Shown piece after piece: positions 23,135-31,655 of a DNA stretch of 55,160 bases. Each line of letters opens with the position of its first letter. Position 1 is the first letter of the stretch. A program made the translations under genes and the position numbers. The notes under the pieces are model-generated. The model was not told the origin of the DNA. It ran no database searches and was given only the letters and a program-made list of their open reading frames with translations. This DNA comes from Lachnospiraceae bacterium (GTDB lineage: Bacteria; Bacillota; Clostridia; Lachnospirales; Lachnospiraceae), in the NCBI GenBank assembly GCA_030527645.1, contig JAUNAJ010000017.1, positions 1 to 55,160 of the forward strand, in the 5' to 3' direction.

Positions 23135-24934
23135 TCAGCTTTCCAGTCTTCTTCTGTTTTCTTCTGTGAAAGGAACGGCAGGAAAAATAACACTGACCTT
23201 CATTCCTTCCTCCTTTCCGGTGTCGGTCCTTACACCGTATTCTTTGCCAAAAAGAATCTGCATACGATGATGGATATTGATCAGACCGATTCCGGATCCC
23301 TTTTTCTGTACTCGCTTCGTGTCGGTCAGTACCAGTTCCGCCTCTTCTTCCGGCATGCCGGGACCGTTATCCTCTACCCAGAGTATCACACGGCCGCCGT
23401 CAAGGCAGCCCCCTACTGTGATCTCTCCGATATCATCCTCCGGATCAATGCCGTAATTCACGGCATTTTCCAGGATCGGCTGCAGGATCAGCTTGGAGGT
23501 GCAGCAATCCTTCACCTCCGGTGCGATATCATAGCGTACAGTAAAGGCATCCTTATAGCGTGCCTTCTGGATATTCATATAGCTGGTGGCATGACGGATC
23601 TCATCCGCCACAGAGATGATGGTATGCCCTCCGGAAAGACTGAGGCGCAGCAGCTTTGCCAGCTGATCGATCATAAAGGAAGCTTTTTCATTCTGCTCTC
23701 CCTCCACCATCCACATAATAGAATCCAGTGTGTTGTAGAGAAAATGAGGATTGATCTGACTCTGAAGTGCCGCCAGCTCACTCTTCCTCCGTTCCGACTG
23801 CTCTGTTACGATTTCTTTCATCAGATGATCGATCTGTTCATAGGATTTCTGAATGGACCTTCCCAGATGCCATACCTCCAGAGAACCACCGATAAAAATA
23901 TCCGGTGCCTGTCCGGCCTCATACTCCGTCACCGATTGATTCAGCTTCATGATCGGTCTGGAAATCCTCAGGGAGATCACCCGATTGATCCACACCAGGA
24001 TCATGATCAAAACCAGCACCATCAGCAGAAGAAAATAGCGCAGGGAGGCCAGTCCCCGGGTCAGGGTACTCTCGGGAATTACACCTACCAGCTTCCATCC
24101 GGTGTAGCTGACGGTTTCTACCACAACCTGCCTGGTCTCGCCATCCAGGCGATCCTCATACACACCATCCCTGTACGCTGCGGCCTCTGCACTGTTTTCT
24201 GCTGCGATGCCGTCCCGGATCTGGATCTGCCGGGGATGATAGATGATCTCCCCTCTGCTGTCGCAAAGATAGTAGTACTGACCGCTGCTGGTTGTATTGA
24301 TCTGCTTCATCATTCTGGAAATACTGCTGTAATCCATATCCACCAGAATGACGCCGTGCTGCAGTTTGCCCTGATTCGTCAGCTCCACAACTCTGCTGAG
24401 AGATATCACCCAGTAATACTTCATGGATCCGTCATCAAACAGATTCTGAATGTGAGGAGTGGAAAAATGCAGATTTTCTACTTTTTCAACTGCATTGGTA
24501 TACCAGCTCTGCTTCGTTACATCCGGATCCTCCTTCTGTCTCGCCAGAGGCTCTGCCATCAGCAGACTTCCTCCCTGTCCGTATACAGCAATGCTTCTCA
24601 CCGAATTTTTATTTGCCTCATAGAGCAGCTTCAGCTGATCCTGGATCTCTGAAGCCTGTGAGAAAATATCCACTTCCTTGATCGCATTATAATAGGCAGT
24701 ATCTGAAATATTCCGCATGCGGGTCAGATATTCCTCCAGATTCTCCACTGTCTGCTCCATCAGCTGCTTTGTGCTCTCCACTGTTTTATCCCGGCTCACC
24801 CCGGCAAACTGCCGGTAAAGCACCAGTGTTACAAGGACGATACTGACAATCGAAAGCATCGAAAACACAAACATGATCGTGGAATGAAAGGGCTTTGGAT
24901 GTTCTTTGCTTTTTCTGATTTTTTTACTGCTCAT
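23135..24934 (-). CDS. YesM-type sensor histidine kinase
   Basis: About 599 residues from the ATG at 24934, which overlaps the regulator's stop codon by 11 bases. An ATG at 24946 is also possible, and neither has a strong ribosome site. Helices at about 20-42 and 290-312 enclose an extracellular sensor region of about 250 residues resembling dCache domains (PWYTNAVEKVENLHFS-type landmarks). A HAMP-like linker follows, then the His_kinase domain with INPHFLYNTLDSIMWM (phosphorylated His near 400) and a HATPase domain with ENAVNYGI and WVEDNGPGMP. Members phosphorylate AraC-type regulators such as the one encoded just upstream. It is co-transcribed with two sugar-binding proteins, suggesting that it reads galactose or a related sugar through them. 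Confidence 0.88.
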   Translation of the reverse strand: MSSKKIRKSKEHPKPFHSTIMFVFSMLSIVSIVLVTLVLYRQFAGVSRDKTVESTKQLMEQTVENLEEYLTRMRNISDTAYYNAIKEVDIFSQASEIQDQLKLLYEANKNSVRSIAVYGQGGSLLMAEPLARQKEDPDVTKQSWYTNAVEKVENLHFSTPHIQNLFDDGSMKYYWVISLSRVVELTNQGKLQHGVILVDMDYSSISRMMKQINTTSSGQYYYLCDSRGEIIYHPRQIQIRDGIAAENSAEAAAYRDGVYEDRLDGETRQVVVETVSYTGWKLVGVIPESTLTRGLASLRYFLLLMVLVLIMILVWINRVISLRISRPIMKLNQSVTEYEAGQAPDIFIGGSLEVWHLGRSIQKSYEQIDHLMKEIVTEQSERRKSELAALQSQINPHFLYNTLDSIMWMVEGEQNEKASFMIDQLAKLLRLSLSGGHTIISVADEIRHATSYMNIQKARYKDAFTVRYDIAPEVKDCCTSKLILQPILENAVNYGIDPEDDIGEITVGGCLDGGRVILWVEDNGPGMPEEEAELVLTDTKRVQKKGSGIGLINIHHRMQILFGKEYGVRTDTGKEEGMKVSVIFPAVPFTEENRRRLES

Positions 24935-26540
24935 TCTTCTTTTCATGTTCTCTGATATACCGGGAGGGTGATACGCCAAACTGCCTTTTGAATACGTAGC
25001 TGAAATAGTTCGGATCCGAGTATCCTACCTGTCCGGCAATGATATAATTCTTCTCACCGGTTTCCACCAGCAGGCGTGCAGCTGTCTCCATGCGGAACCT
25101 GGTCAGATAAGCAATAAAGCTCTCTCCCGTTTCTTTCTTGAACAGGGTAGAAAAATACGCATTGGACACACCCAGATGGCTGCAGACTGTATCCAGGGAT
25201 AATTCTTCATCTCCATAGTGTTCCCTGATATATTCCTGTGCACCTGCAATATAGGTTCTGGCTGTATTGCTTCTTGAACTGGTCATCTGCTCTGCCAGTC
25301 TTCTGCTTTGCTCTGCCAGCCAGGATTTTAATGCTGCTCGATCCATTCCCAGAAGCTCTGTGTAGAGCTGGTCCGCCTCGCCAAGCATCTCCTCCGTATC
25401 AATTCCGCTGTTCTGAACAAAGAAATACAGGCTGCTGATCAGCTCCATCATCGCAATCCGGTGTCTCTGCAGACCCCTGCCGAGAGTAAAGGTATGTTCC
25501 AGATAAAGCTCTGCTGCTTCTTCCATTTCCTCTGTCCGGTTCAGACGGATCTTTGAAAACAGATTTTCCAGGTCATGCGAGCTGTTTTCCACAGGATCAG
25601 CCTGTTCTCTCATGGGCTCCACATCCTGGATATTGATGGCACGCTCCACTCCGTAGATGGCCCGGTAGGATAAAGCCTGCCGCGCTGCACTGTAGATCCC
25701 GGGAAGTTCCATCAAATCTCGTGTCACCTTTCCGATTCCGATGGTTGCTACTGCATCGATAGTTTTCTTCACATACCGGCAGAAACGGTTGCATTCTTCT
25801 GTAAGCTCTGCCATCTCCCCTGGTCGTTTCAGCTGGACAATGAGAACCAGATTTCCCTTATAGAGAACAGGTACTGCATGGAACCGTTCCTGCAGCCTTT
25901 CTCTTGCCAGCTTCTGCGTATAGGAGGATACCAGCATATAGGACAATCCCTCCAGCACATGATGGGAGGAGGTATGGATCACAATACAGGAATAGCAGGG
26001 TCCTGTCAGGCTGATATGATAGTCTTTCATCTGCTGCTTCAGATCCTCCTGCGGGATTTTACCCTCGATCAGATCCGAATAAAAATTCGCCTGCAGCTGG
26101 GGAAGGTAGGACTGAAAGTTCTGGATCATCGCTTCCACATCCCTCTTTTCCCGGTATTCCTGTGTCATTTTTGCATGAAGACGCTGAAAGATTTCCGTCA
26201 GCTCCACTGCACGGATCGGTTTCAGAATATATTCCTCTACCTCCAGATGCACCGCTTCCCTGGCAAACTCAAACTCATCGAAGCCGGTGAAAAATAGAAT
26301 CTTCATATCCGGCCAGTTTTTCCGGATCTCCTTCGTCATCTCAATTCCGTCCATATAGGGCATTCGAATGTCGGACATCACCACATCGGGCTGCAGCTCC
26401 TCAATCATCTCCAGACCCTTCCTGCCGTTTCCGGCCAGTCCCAGTACTTCAAAGCCGATGGAATCCCAATCTATTTTTTTTATGATGGCACGGATAACAT
26501 CCTCTTCATCATCCACGAATAACAGTGTGAATCGTTCCAT
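24924..26540 (-). CDS. YesN-type response regulator with AraC DNA-binding domain
   Basis: 538 residues from the ATG at 26540 (GGGAGAGA directly upstream; the longer frame to 26609 lacks a site). The receiver domain spans about 1-120, with acidic pocket DDEED, phospho-acceptor Asp in VVMSDIRMPYMDG near 56, and LKPI with Lys near 105. A central region of about 300 residues is typical of YesN proteins and has no named function. The C-terminal AraC helix-turn-helix pair (about 435-535) contains SLDTVCSHLGVSNAYFSTLF and VGYSDPNYFSYVFKRQFG. It is the first gene of the signalling operon and probably activates the mgl genes encoded just upstream on the same strand (inference). Confidence 0.9.
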   Translation of the reverse strand: MERFTLLFVDDEEDVIRAIIKKIDWDSIGFEVLGLAGNGRKGLEMIEELQPDVVMSDIRMPYMDGIEMTKEIRKNWPDMKILFFTGFDEFEFAREAVHLEVEEYILKPIRAVELTEIFQRLHAKMTQEYREKRDVEAMIQNFQSYLPQLQANFYSDLIEGKIPQEDLKQQMKDYHISLTGPCYSCIVIHTSSHHVLEGLSYMLVSSYTQKLARERLQERFHAVPVLYKGNLVLIVQLKRPGEMAELTEECNRFCRYVKKTIDAVATIGIGKVTRDLMELPGIYSAARQALSYRAIYGVERAINIQDVEPMREQADPVENSSHDLENLFSKIRLNRTEEMEEAAELYLEHTFTLGRGLQRHRIAMMELISSLYFFVQNSGIDTEEMLGEADQLYTELLGMDRAALKSWLAEQSRRLAEQMTSSRSNTARTYIAGAQEYIREHYGDEELSLDTVCSHLGVSNAYFSTLFKKETGESFIAYLTRFRMETAARLLVETGEKNYIIAGQVGYSDPNYFSYVFKRQFGVSPSRYIREHEKKNEQ

Positions 26541-26591
26541 TCTCTCTCCCAACTTTTGTAAACTTTTTCGCAACTGATATAAAAGAAAACT

Positions 26592-26610
26592 GTCTGAGCT
26601 TACGTGCAAG
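26592..26610. repeat. Copy of the CTTACGTG intergenic motif
   Basis: GTCTGAGCTTACGTGCAAG shares its core with 47847-47865 (GTCTGATCTTACGTGCAGG) and 36888-36906 (GTCTGGCTTACGTGACCTG). It lies about 50 bases upstream of the response-regulator start. The longer structured body seen at the other two sites is not evident here. Confidence 0.45.
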
Positions 26611-26693
26611 ACAACGCTAAGCCTGTTTTCTTATATATCCTGCTGAATAGTTACACTTTTCTATCTAATATAGTAGTAAATTCCGGTAAAAAA

Positions 26694-26713
26694 AGCCAGA
26701 CATTTGTCCGGCT
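26694..26713 (-). terminator. mglC terminator
   Basis: On the minus strand AGCCGGACA pairs with TGTCTGGCT (one G-U pair) around two bases, followed by TTTTTTTACC. It separates the mgl transport operon from the regulator operon downstream. Confidence 0.8.
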
Positions 26714-26787
26714 TCTTTTACATCTGCTGTTATTTTTGCTAATAGTTCACATGGAACAGCCATTCGTAAACAGCCGCCTCTGAACGT

Positions 26788-28437
26788 TTACTTCTTCTGA
26801 ACGTATTTCAGTGAATCCAGTGTTACAGCCACCAGGATGATAATTCCGGAGAATACGAACTGCAGGTTGGAATCGATTCCAAGGATGGTCAGGGAGTAGG
26901 TCAAAGTCGTGAAGATCAGAACACCTACTACTACGCCGCGGATCTTACCGATACCACCGGTAAAGGAGATTCCACCTACTACGCAGGCTGCGATGGCATC
27001 CATATCCCAGCCCTGTCCGTATGCTGCTGATCCGGATCCTACCATTCGGATACATTCCAGCCAGGATCCGAAGCCGTACAGTACACCTGCCATCATGAAG
27101 GCAAGCACGGTTACTTTAAATACGGAAATACCGGATACAGCTGCAGCTTCTGCATTGCCGCCAACTGCATACAGATTCTTTCCGAATGTGGTTTTGTTCC
27201 AGATGAACCAGACGATTGCCACTGCTGCTGCTGCCCAGAGGATAATGGTCGGGAATCCGTTTACCTTTGGAATGATCATCTTCGGAATGGTACTTTCAAT
27301 GGCACCGAAGGAAACACCCTTGGTAGCGTAGGTAACAAGACCAAAGATTACCAGCATGTTTGCCATCGTACAGATAAAGGGATGCATTTTGAACTTCGCT
27401 GTAAAGAATCCGGCGATCGTTGTGAAGATCACACTTGCACAGATACAGCAGAGCAGAGCCAGTACCACCCTAGCCAGAACAGGCAGTCCGGTAAAGTCAA
27501 AGATATGACCGAAGACACCGCCCGTGTTAATGCCTTGATGCATAACAATCGTGGAAATGGTCATACACATGCCTACATGACGGCCTACAGACAGATCCGT
27601 ACCTGCCAGCATGATCAAACCTGCTACACCGAGAGCCAGGAAGATTCGCGGTGAAGCCTGCTGAAGGATATTCAGCACGTTATTATAGGTCAGAAGCTGC
27701 TGTCCTCCCTTGACGATGGGAGTTGCGATGCAGAGCCCGATAAAGATAATGATAATTGCGATATACAGTCCGTTCTGAAGCAGGAAGCTTCTGGAATTGA
27801 AGGTATACTTATAGTTCTCCCACTTCTGTGCGCGATTCTCAGCAAAGGAGAAACGAGACATCTTCAGAAGATCCAGAAGATGATATCTGTGGGCAAATGC
27901 AGCATGCTGCCTGTCCTTGATCTGCTGCAAATTGTTTCGATAGGTAAGCTTTGCATCGAATTTTCTGTTTTTGTATACATAATTCTCATCGTCAATGTCC
28001 TGTTTTTCTTTTAAGGAAGCAAGATTTGACTCATGATCCTTAGCGAGAGCTGCCAGTGCCTTTTCATACTCCGCCTTAGCCTGCTCCTTTTCTGCCTGAC
28101 AGGAGGCCTTCACCGGCTGATAGTATTCCTGATCAAAATGCTCTTTCAGATACGTTTCTGCATCGGCAATGAGTTTGTCGATTTCAGCTTTATTCCTGTT
28201 CTCTATGCCTTTGGCCTGTTCCAGAGCCTTGCTGTACTCTGCCAGCCGGTTTTCTTTTTCGCCCTGTGCAAGAGTTCTATCCTTTTTTACTGTTTCAATT
28301 GCGATCGTCAGATCCAGAACCTTGTCTGTTCCGTCCTCACGGAGCGCATTTACCTTATCCTGAATCGCCCCGACATAACTGTCGATGGGCTGCAGCAGCT
28401 TCTGCTCCTGTTCTGCTGATAGTATGTTATTTGCCAT
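26788..28437 (-). CDS. mglC: Galactose/methylgalactoside ABC permease with N-terminal extension
   Basis: 549 residues, against about 335 for Escherichia coli MglC. Residues 1-215 are soluble, strongly charged and heptad-like (KENRLAEYSKALEQAKGIEN, then QAEKEQAKAEYEKALAALAK), most likely a cytoplasmic coiled coil. The permease domain begins near 220 and has about eight to ten helices, with RIFLALGVAGLIMLAGTDLS and GGISFTGGIGKIRGVVVG as family landmarks. It forms the membrane channel with MglA as ATPase and the permuted MglB as receptor. The frame is open and continuous and the ATG at 28437 has AGGGGGG upstream. No internal start with a strong ribosome site was found, so the extension is probably translated. 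It lies 15 bases after mglA. Confidence 0.88.
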   Translation of the reverse strand: MANNILSAEQEQKLLQPIDSYVGAIQDKVNALREDGTDKVLDLTIAIETVKKDRTLAQGEKENRLAEYSKALEQAKGIENRNKAEIDKLIADAETYLKEHFDQEYYQPVKASCQAEKEQAKAEYEKALAALAKDHESNLASLKEKQDIDDENYVYKNRKFDAKLTYRNNLQQIKDRQHAAFAHRYHLLDLLKMSRFSFAENRAQKWENYKYTFNSRSFLLQNGLYIAIIIIFIGLCIATPIVKGGQQLLTYNNVLNILQQASPRIFLALGVAGLIMLAGTDLSVGRHVGMCMTISTIVMHQGINTGGVFGHIFDFTGLPVLARVVLALLCCICASVIFTTIAGFFTAKFKMHPFICTMANMLVIFGLVTYATKGVSFGAIESTIPKMIIPKVNGFPTIILWAAAAVAIVWFIWNKTTFGKNLYAVGGNAEAAAVSGISVFKVTVLAFMMAGVLYGFGSWLECIRMVGSGSAAYGQGWDMDAIAACVVGGISFTGGIGKIRGVVVGVLIFTTLTYSLTILGIDSNLQFVFSGIIILVAVTLDSLKYVQKK

Positions 28438-28452
28438 ATTCTGTGTCCCCCC

Positions 28453-29958
28453 TTACAGGTATTTCGCACTGAGTCGAAGCAGCTCTTCCTGATCGGTCTC
28501 CTTAGTATGTACGATTCCGGCAAGATGTCCGTTTGACATAACACCGATCCGGTTCGTGATTCCAAGGATCTCCGGCATCTCGGAAGATACTACAATAATC
28601 GTTTTACCCTGTTTTGCCATCTTGATGATCAGTTCATAGATCTCATACTTGGCACCTACATCGATACCTCGGGTAGGCTCATCCATCAGGAATACGTTGG
28701 GATTTCTCTCCAGCCATTTTCCGAAAATGACCTTCTGCTGGTTTCCTCCGGACAAACTGCTGATCATGTCATCCGGTCCCATACACTTGGTATGCATGGT
28801 CCGGATTTCCTTGTTGGTGGCCTTTACCATCTTCTGATCCGAAAGAGCAATACCTGATTTGTATGCCTCAAGATTTGCAATGGTTGTATTAAAGGTCAGA
28901 TCTCCCTTCAGGAACAGGCCGTTTGCCTTCCGCTCCTCTGTGATCATGGCAAATCCGTTCTCCATTGCCTCCTTTGAACTGTTAAAGTTCATCAGATGAT
29001 TTTTATAGTAAACACGTCCGGCTGCTCTTGTACGGACACCGAACATCGTCTCCAGCAGCTCGGAGCGTCCCGCGCCCACCAGGCCGTACAGTCCGAAGAT
29101 CTCCCCCTCTTTCACATCAAAGGTAATGTCCTGAAGATGAGGCTCAAATTTCGTAGAAAGATGTCTGACGGACAGAGCGATCTCCCCCGGCTGATTATCC
29201 AGCGGCGGGAATCGGTTATCCAGCGAACGGCCAACCATGGCTGAGATCAGCTCATTCATGTCAGTATCCTTCACATCCTTTGTCATGACCAGATTTCCGT
29301 CCCGGAGTACGGAAATCTCATCGCAGATGTTAAAGATCTCATCCATCTTATGGGAAATGTAGATCAGAGCAATTCCCTGCTTTTTCAGCATGCGCATCAT
29401 GCTGAACAGCTTCTCAACCTCCTGGGTCATCAGCGAGGATGTGGGCTCGTCCAGTACAATTACCTTTGCATTGTAGGAGATGGCCTTGGCGATCTCGCAC
29501 ATCTGCCTCTGGGAAACTGACATCTTGCGCATGGGCTGTGTCAGATCCACGGTCATTCCAAGCTTTCGGAACAGCTCGGAGGCCTCTTTTTTCATACGGC
29601 CTTCATCCACCACACCTGCATTGGTGGGATACCTTCCAAGAAACAGGTTATCTATTACATTTCTCTCCAGACACTGATTCAGCTCCTGATGCACCATGGC
29701 GATTCCGTTCTCCAGTGCTTCCTTAGGACCGGAGAAGCTCACTTCTCTGCCCTCCAGAAAGATGGTTCCCTCATCCTTCTGATATGTACCGAAGAGGCAT
29801 TTCATCATGGTTGACTTACCTGCTCCGTTTTCCCCCATCAGGCCCATTACAGTACCGGGCTTCACATCCAGATTGATATGATCCAGTACACGGTTACGTC
29901 CGAAGGATTTGCTCATGCCGCGAATCGATAAGGCGAGTTTCTCATTCTTATCTGCCAT
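28453..29958 (-). CDS. mglA: Galactose/methylgalactoside ABC transporter ATPase
   Basis: 501 residues with two fused ATP-binding domains, the usual plan of sugar importers of the MglA/RbsA class. Domain 1 has Walker A GENGAGKST near 42-50, a signature MSVSQRQM (degenerate LSGGQ) and Walker B VIVLDEPTSSL. Domain 2 has GLVGAGRSE, with Arg replacing the P-loop Lys as is typical of this class, then SLSGGNQQK and FLMDEPTRGIDVG. It energises uptake with MglC. The gene is the second of mglB-mglA-mglC. A hairpin in the 114-base gap to mglB probably lowers its expression relative to the receptor. Start supported by AAGGAG upstream. Confidence 0.95.
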   Translation of the reverse strand: MADKNEKLALSIRGMSKSFGRNRVLDHINLDVKPGTVMGLMGENGAGKSTMMKCLFGTYQKDEGTIFLEGREVSFSGPKEALENGIAMVHQELNQCLERNVIDNLFLGRYPTNAGVVDEGRMKKEASELFRKLGMTVDLTQPMRKMSVSQRQMCEIAKAISYNAKVIVLDEPTSSLMTQEVEKLFSMMRMLKKQGIALIYISHKMDEIFNICDEISVLRDGNLVMTKDVKDTDMNELISAMVGRSLDNRFPPLDNQPGEIALSVRHLSTKFEPHLQDITFDVKEGEIFGLYGLVGAGRSELLETMFGVRTRAAGRVYYKNHLMNFNSSKEAMENGFAMITEERKANGLFLKGDLTFNTTIANLEAYKSGIALSDQKMVKATNKEIRTMHTKCMGPDDMISSLSGGNQQKVIFGKWLERNPNVFLMDEPTRGIDVGAKYEIYELIIKMAKQGKTIIVVSSEMPEILGITNRIGVMSNGHLAGIVHTKETDQEELLRLSAKYL

Positions 29959-30001
29959 TCTTACTCTCCTTCTGAAATGAATACTCTCATATAAAGTGAA
30001 A

Positions 30002-30028
30002 GGGGAGAAATAGAACCTACCTCTCCCC
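30002..30028 (-). terminator. Intercistronic attenuating hairpin, mglB-mglA
   Basis: GGGGAGA and TCTCCCC form a 7-bp stem, followed on the minus strand by CTTTCACTTTATA. The modest T content suggests partial termination or 3' protection, giving more receptor than ATPase. Confidence 0.6.
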
Positions 30029-30072
30029 AGTACTTAACTAATACTTATGAATGATTGACTTGATGCTGCGGA

Positions 30073-31383
30073 TCACTGGCTGAGAATAGCTGTGTAGGAT
30101 GCTGCATTGTCAGTCTTAACCATGTTGATTGCATATGCATCATACTGATCCGGATTTCCGAGACGGTTTGTGATATTGGACTCAGTCTGTCCGTCACCGC
30201 CGATGTACTCAACATCCAGGTTAAGAAGATCATCATATTTCTCGAGCAGCGGCTGGTATGTAGAGCTCAGGAAGTTATCAGATGCATTGTAGATGTCAAG
30301 CCATACGGATTTTGTCTCTGAATCAACCTGATTTGAAACCGGCTCATATACTGCTGTAGAATCTGTGAACTCCTCGTAGTTGTCAGCTGTTACAGCTGCA
30401 TTCAGTGCATAGTAGGAACGCTCATCCTCTACATATTTGTAAACATCATCGGACAGTACGTTTCCTGCATCATCAGCAGTTCCGATACCAGTATCAACAT
30501 CAACGCCGTCAAGAGCATTTCTCAGAACACGGAGTGTCAGATAAGCCTGCACGTCAGCATGCTGGCTGATTGTTCCGCCGTATCCCTCTGCGATTGCTGC
30601 TACAGCATCACTGTTTGCGTCGTATCCGAAGGTAGGAATCTCATTCTCCTTGGACCATGCATTGAACATGGACATTCCCATTCCATCGTTGTTGGAAACT
30701 ACAACGTCAATTTCATCACCGAAGGAAGCAGACCAGGTTCCGATTGCATTTCCTGCTGTTGCTGCATCCCAGGTTGCACCTGCGGAGTTTTTCATCTCCT
30801 GAGAAGCCAGTTCACGGATCGTATAGGTCTTTCCGCCGATCTCTACTTCAGCATCCTGAACGATGTCAGAAGATCCGTCTGTGTTGGTTCCGATCGGATC
30901 ACTTACGATTGCTCCGTCTTTCTCTACTGCTGTGCCAAGTGCTGAACGAACACCCCTTGTACGAGCAATGGAATCGTTGTGTCCGATATCTCCGATTGCC
31001 AGAACGTATCCGATCACTCCATCACCGTTTTGATCGATGGAATCAATGTTTGCTTCAATGTAATCCATAACCATCTGGCCCTGAAGCTCAGCACCCTGGT
31101 TCGCATCGAATCCTACATAGTAGGTATCGTCATTGAAGCTCAGTGCACTCATATCCAGCTCACCGGTAGAGCTGTTGGATGGCTGACGGTTGAACCATAC
31201 GAGAGGCTTCTCAGCATTGGTAACATCTCCTGAAGCAGTATCTCCTGTTTCCTCAGCCTCTGTGCTCTCTGCCGCTGCAGAAGATGCTGCTGCGCTGTCA
31301 GATGAATCTGAGCTGCTGCCGCAGGCTGCCATAGAAGCTGCCATCATTGCTGCAAGAAACAGTGCGATCGTTTTCTTTTTCAT
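30073..31383 (-). CDS. mglB: Galactose-binding lipoprotein with circularly permuted domain order
   Basis: 436 residues from the ATG at 31383, with AAAGGAG eight bases upstream. Lipobox SMAAC gives lipidated Cys21, and a Ser/Ala/Glu-rich linker runs to about 57. The fold then starts mid-domain. PLVWFNRQP (60-68), DDTYYVGFDANQGAELQGQ (85-103), calcium loop DQNGDGVIG (117-125), GHNDSIARTR (134-143), Trp205, NNDGMGMSMF (231-240), FGYDAN (252-257), and YALNAAVTADNYEEF (325-339) match canonical MglB from about its residue 90 to its end. After a linker (340-357), SVWLDIYNASDNFLSS (359-374) through YDAYAINMV (414-422) matches the canonical N-terminus. Sugar-contacting equivalents retained include Asn65, His135, Asp137, Arg141, Trp205, Asp255, Asp369 and Phe371. 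An extra segment lies at about 165-200. Function as sugar receptor is inferred. Confidence 0.9.
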   Translation of the reverse strand: MKKKTIALFLAAMMAASMAACGSSSDSSDSAAASSAAAESTEAEETGDTASGDVTNAEKPLVWFNRQPSNSSTGELDMSALSFNDDTYYVGFDANQGAELQGQMVMDYIEANIDSIDQNGDGVIGYVLAIGDIGHNDSIARTRGVRSALGTAVEKDGAIVSDPIGTNTDGSSDIVQDAEVEIGGKTYTIRELASQEMKNSAGATWDAATAGNAIGTWSASFGDEIDVVVSNNDGMGMSMFNAWSKENEIPTFGYDANSDAVAAIAEGYGGTISQHADVQAYLTLRVLRNALDGVDVDTGIGTADDAGNVLSDDVYKYVEDERSYYALNAAVTADNYEEFTDSTAVYEPVSNQVDSETKSVWLDIYNASDNFLSSTYQPLLEKYDDLLNLDVEYIGGDGQTESNITNRLGNPDQYDAYAINMVKTDNAASYTAILSQ

Positions 31384-31584
31384 ATCCGTTTCTCCTTTCA
31401 TATCACGAACTCCTTCGTGCTTCGATGGGTTTATGATAACTCAGTTTCACTGTAAAAAACATAGAATATTTTTTTATGAATCTTGAAATTTTTTATCACA
31501 AATAACGGAAATCAGGAATATTTTTCGATAATGCCCGTCATAATTCACAAATGAAATCAATAGGAATGGCTGCTGTTTTTTATA

Positions 31585-31613
31585 TATACATTTTCCTGCA
31601 AACGCACTATAAT
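31585..31613 (+). promoter_or_regulatory. Promoter for the EamA transporter gene
   Basis: TATACA, 17 bases, TATAAT (31608-31613). The -10 box is perfect and the -35 box is weak. The divergent mglB promoter must lie in the same 272-base gap but could not be placed with confidence. Confidence 0.55.
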
Positions 31614-31655
31614 AGCAAGCGCAGAACATCTGAGTGAACCACGAGGTAGAAAACA

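Noticed and set aside
23267-24652. 461-codon plus-strand frame
   Set aside because: Antisense to the sensor-kinase gene; its His/Gln/Leu-rich content is what the complement of that coding sequence would give.
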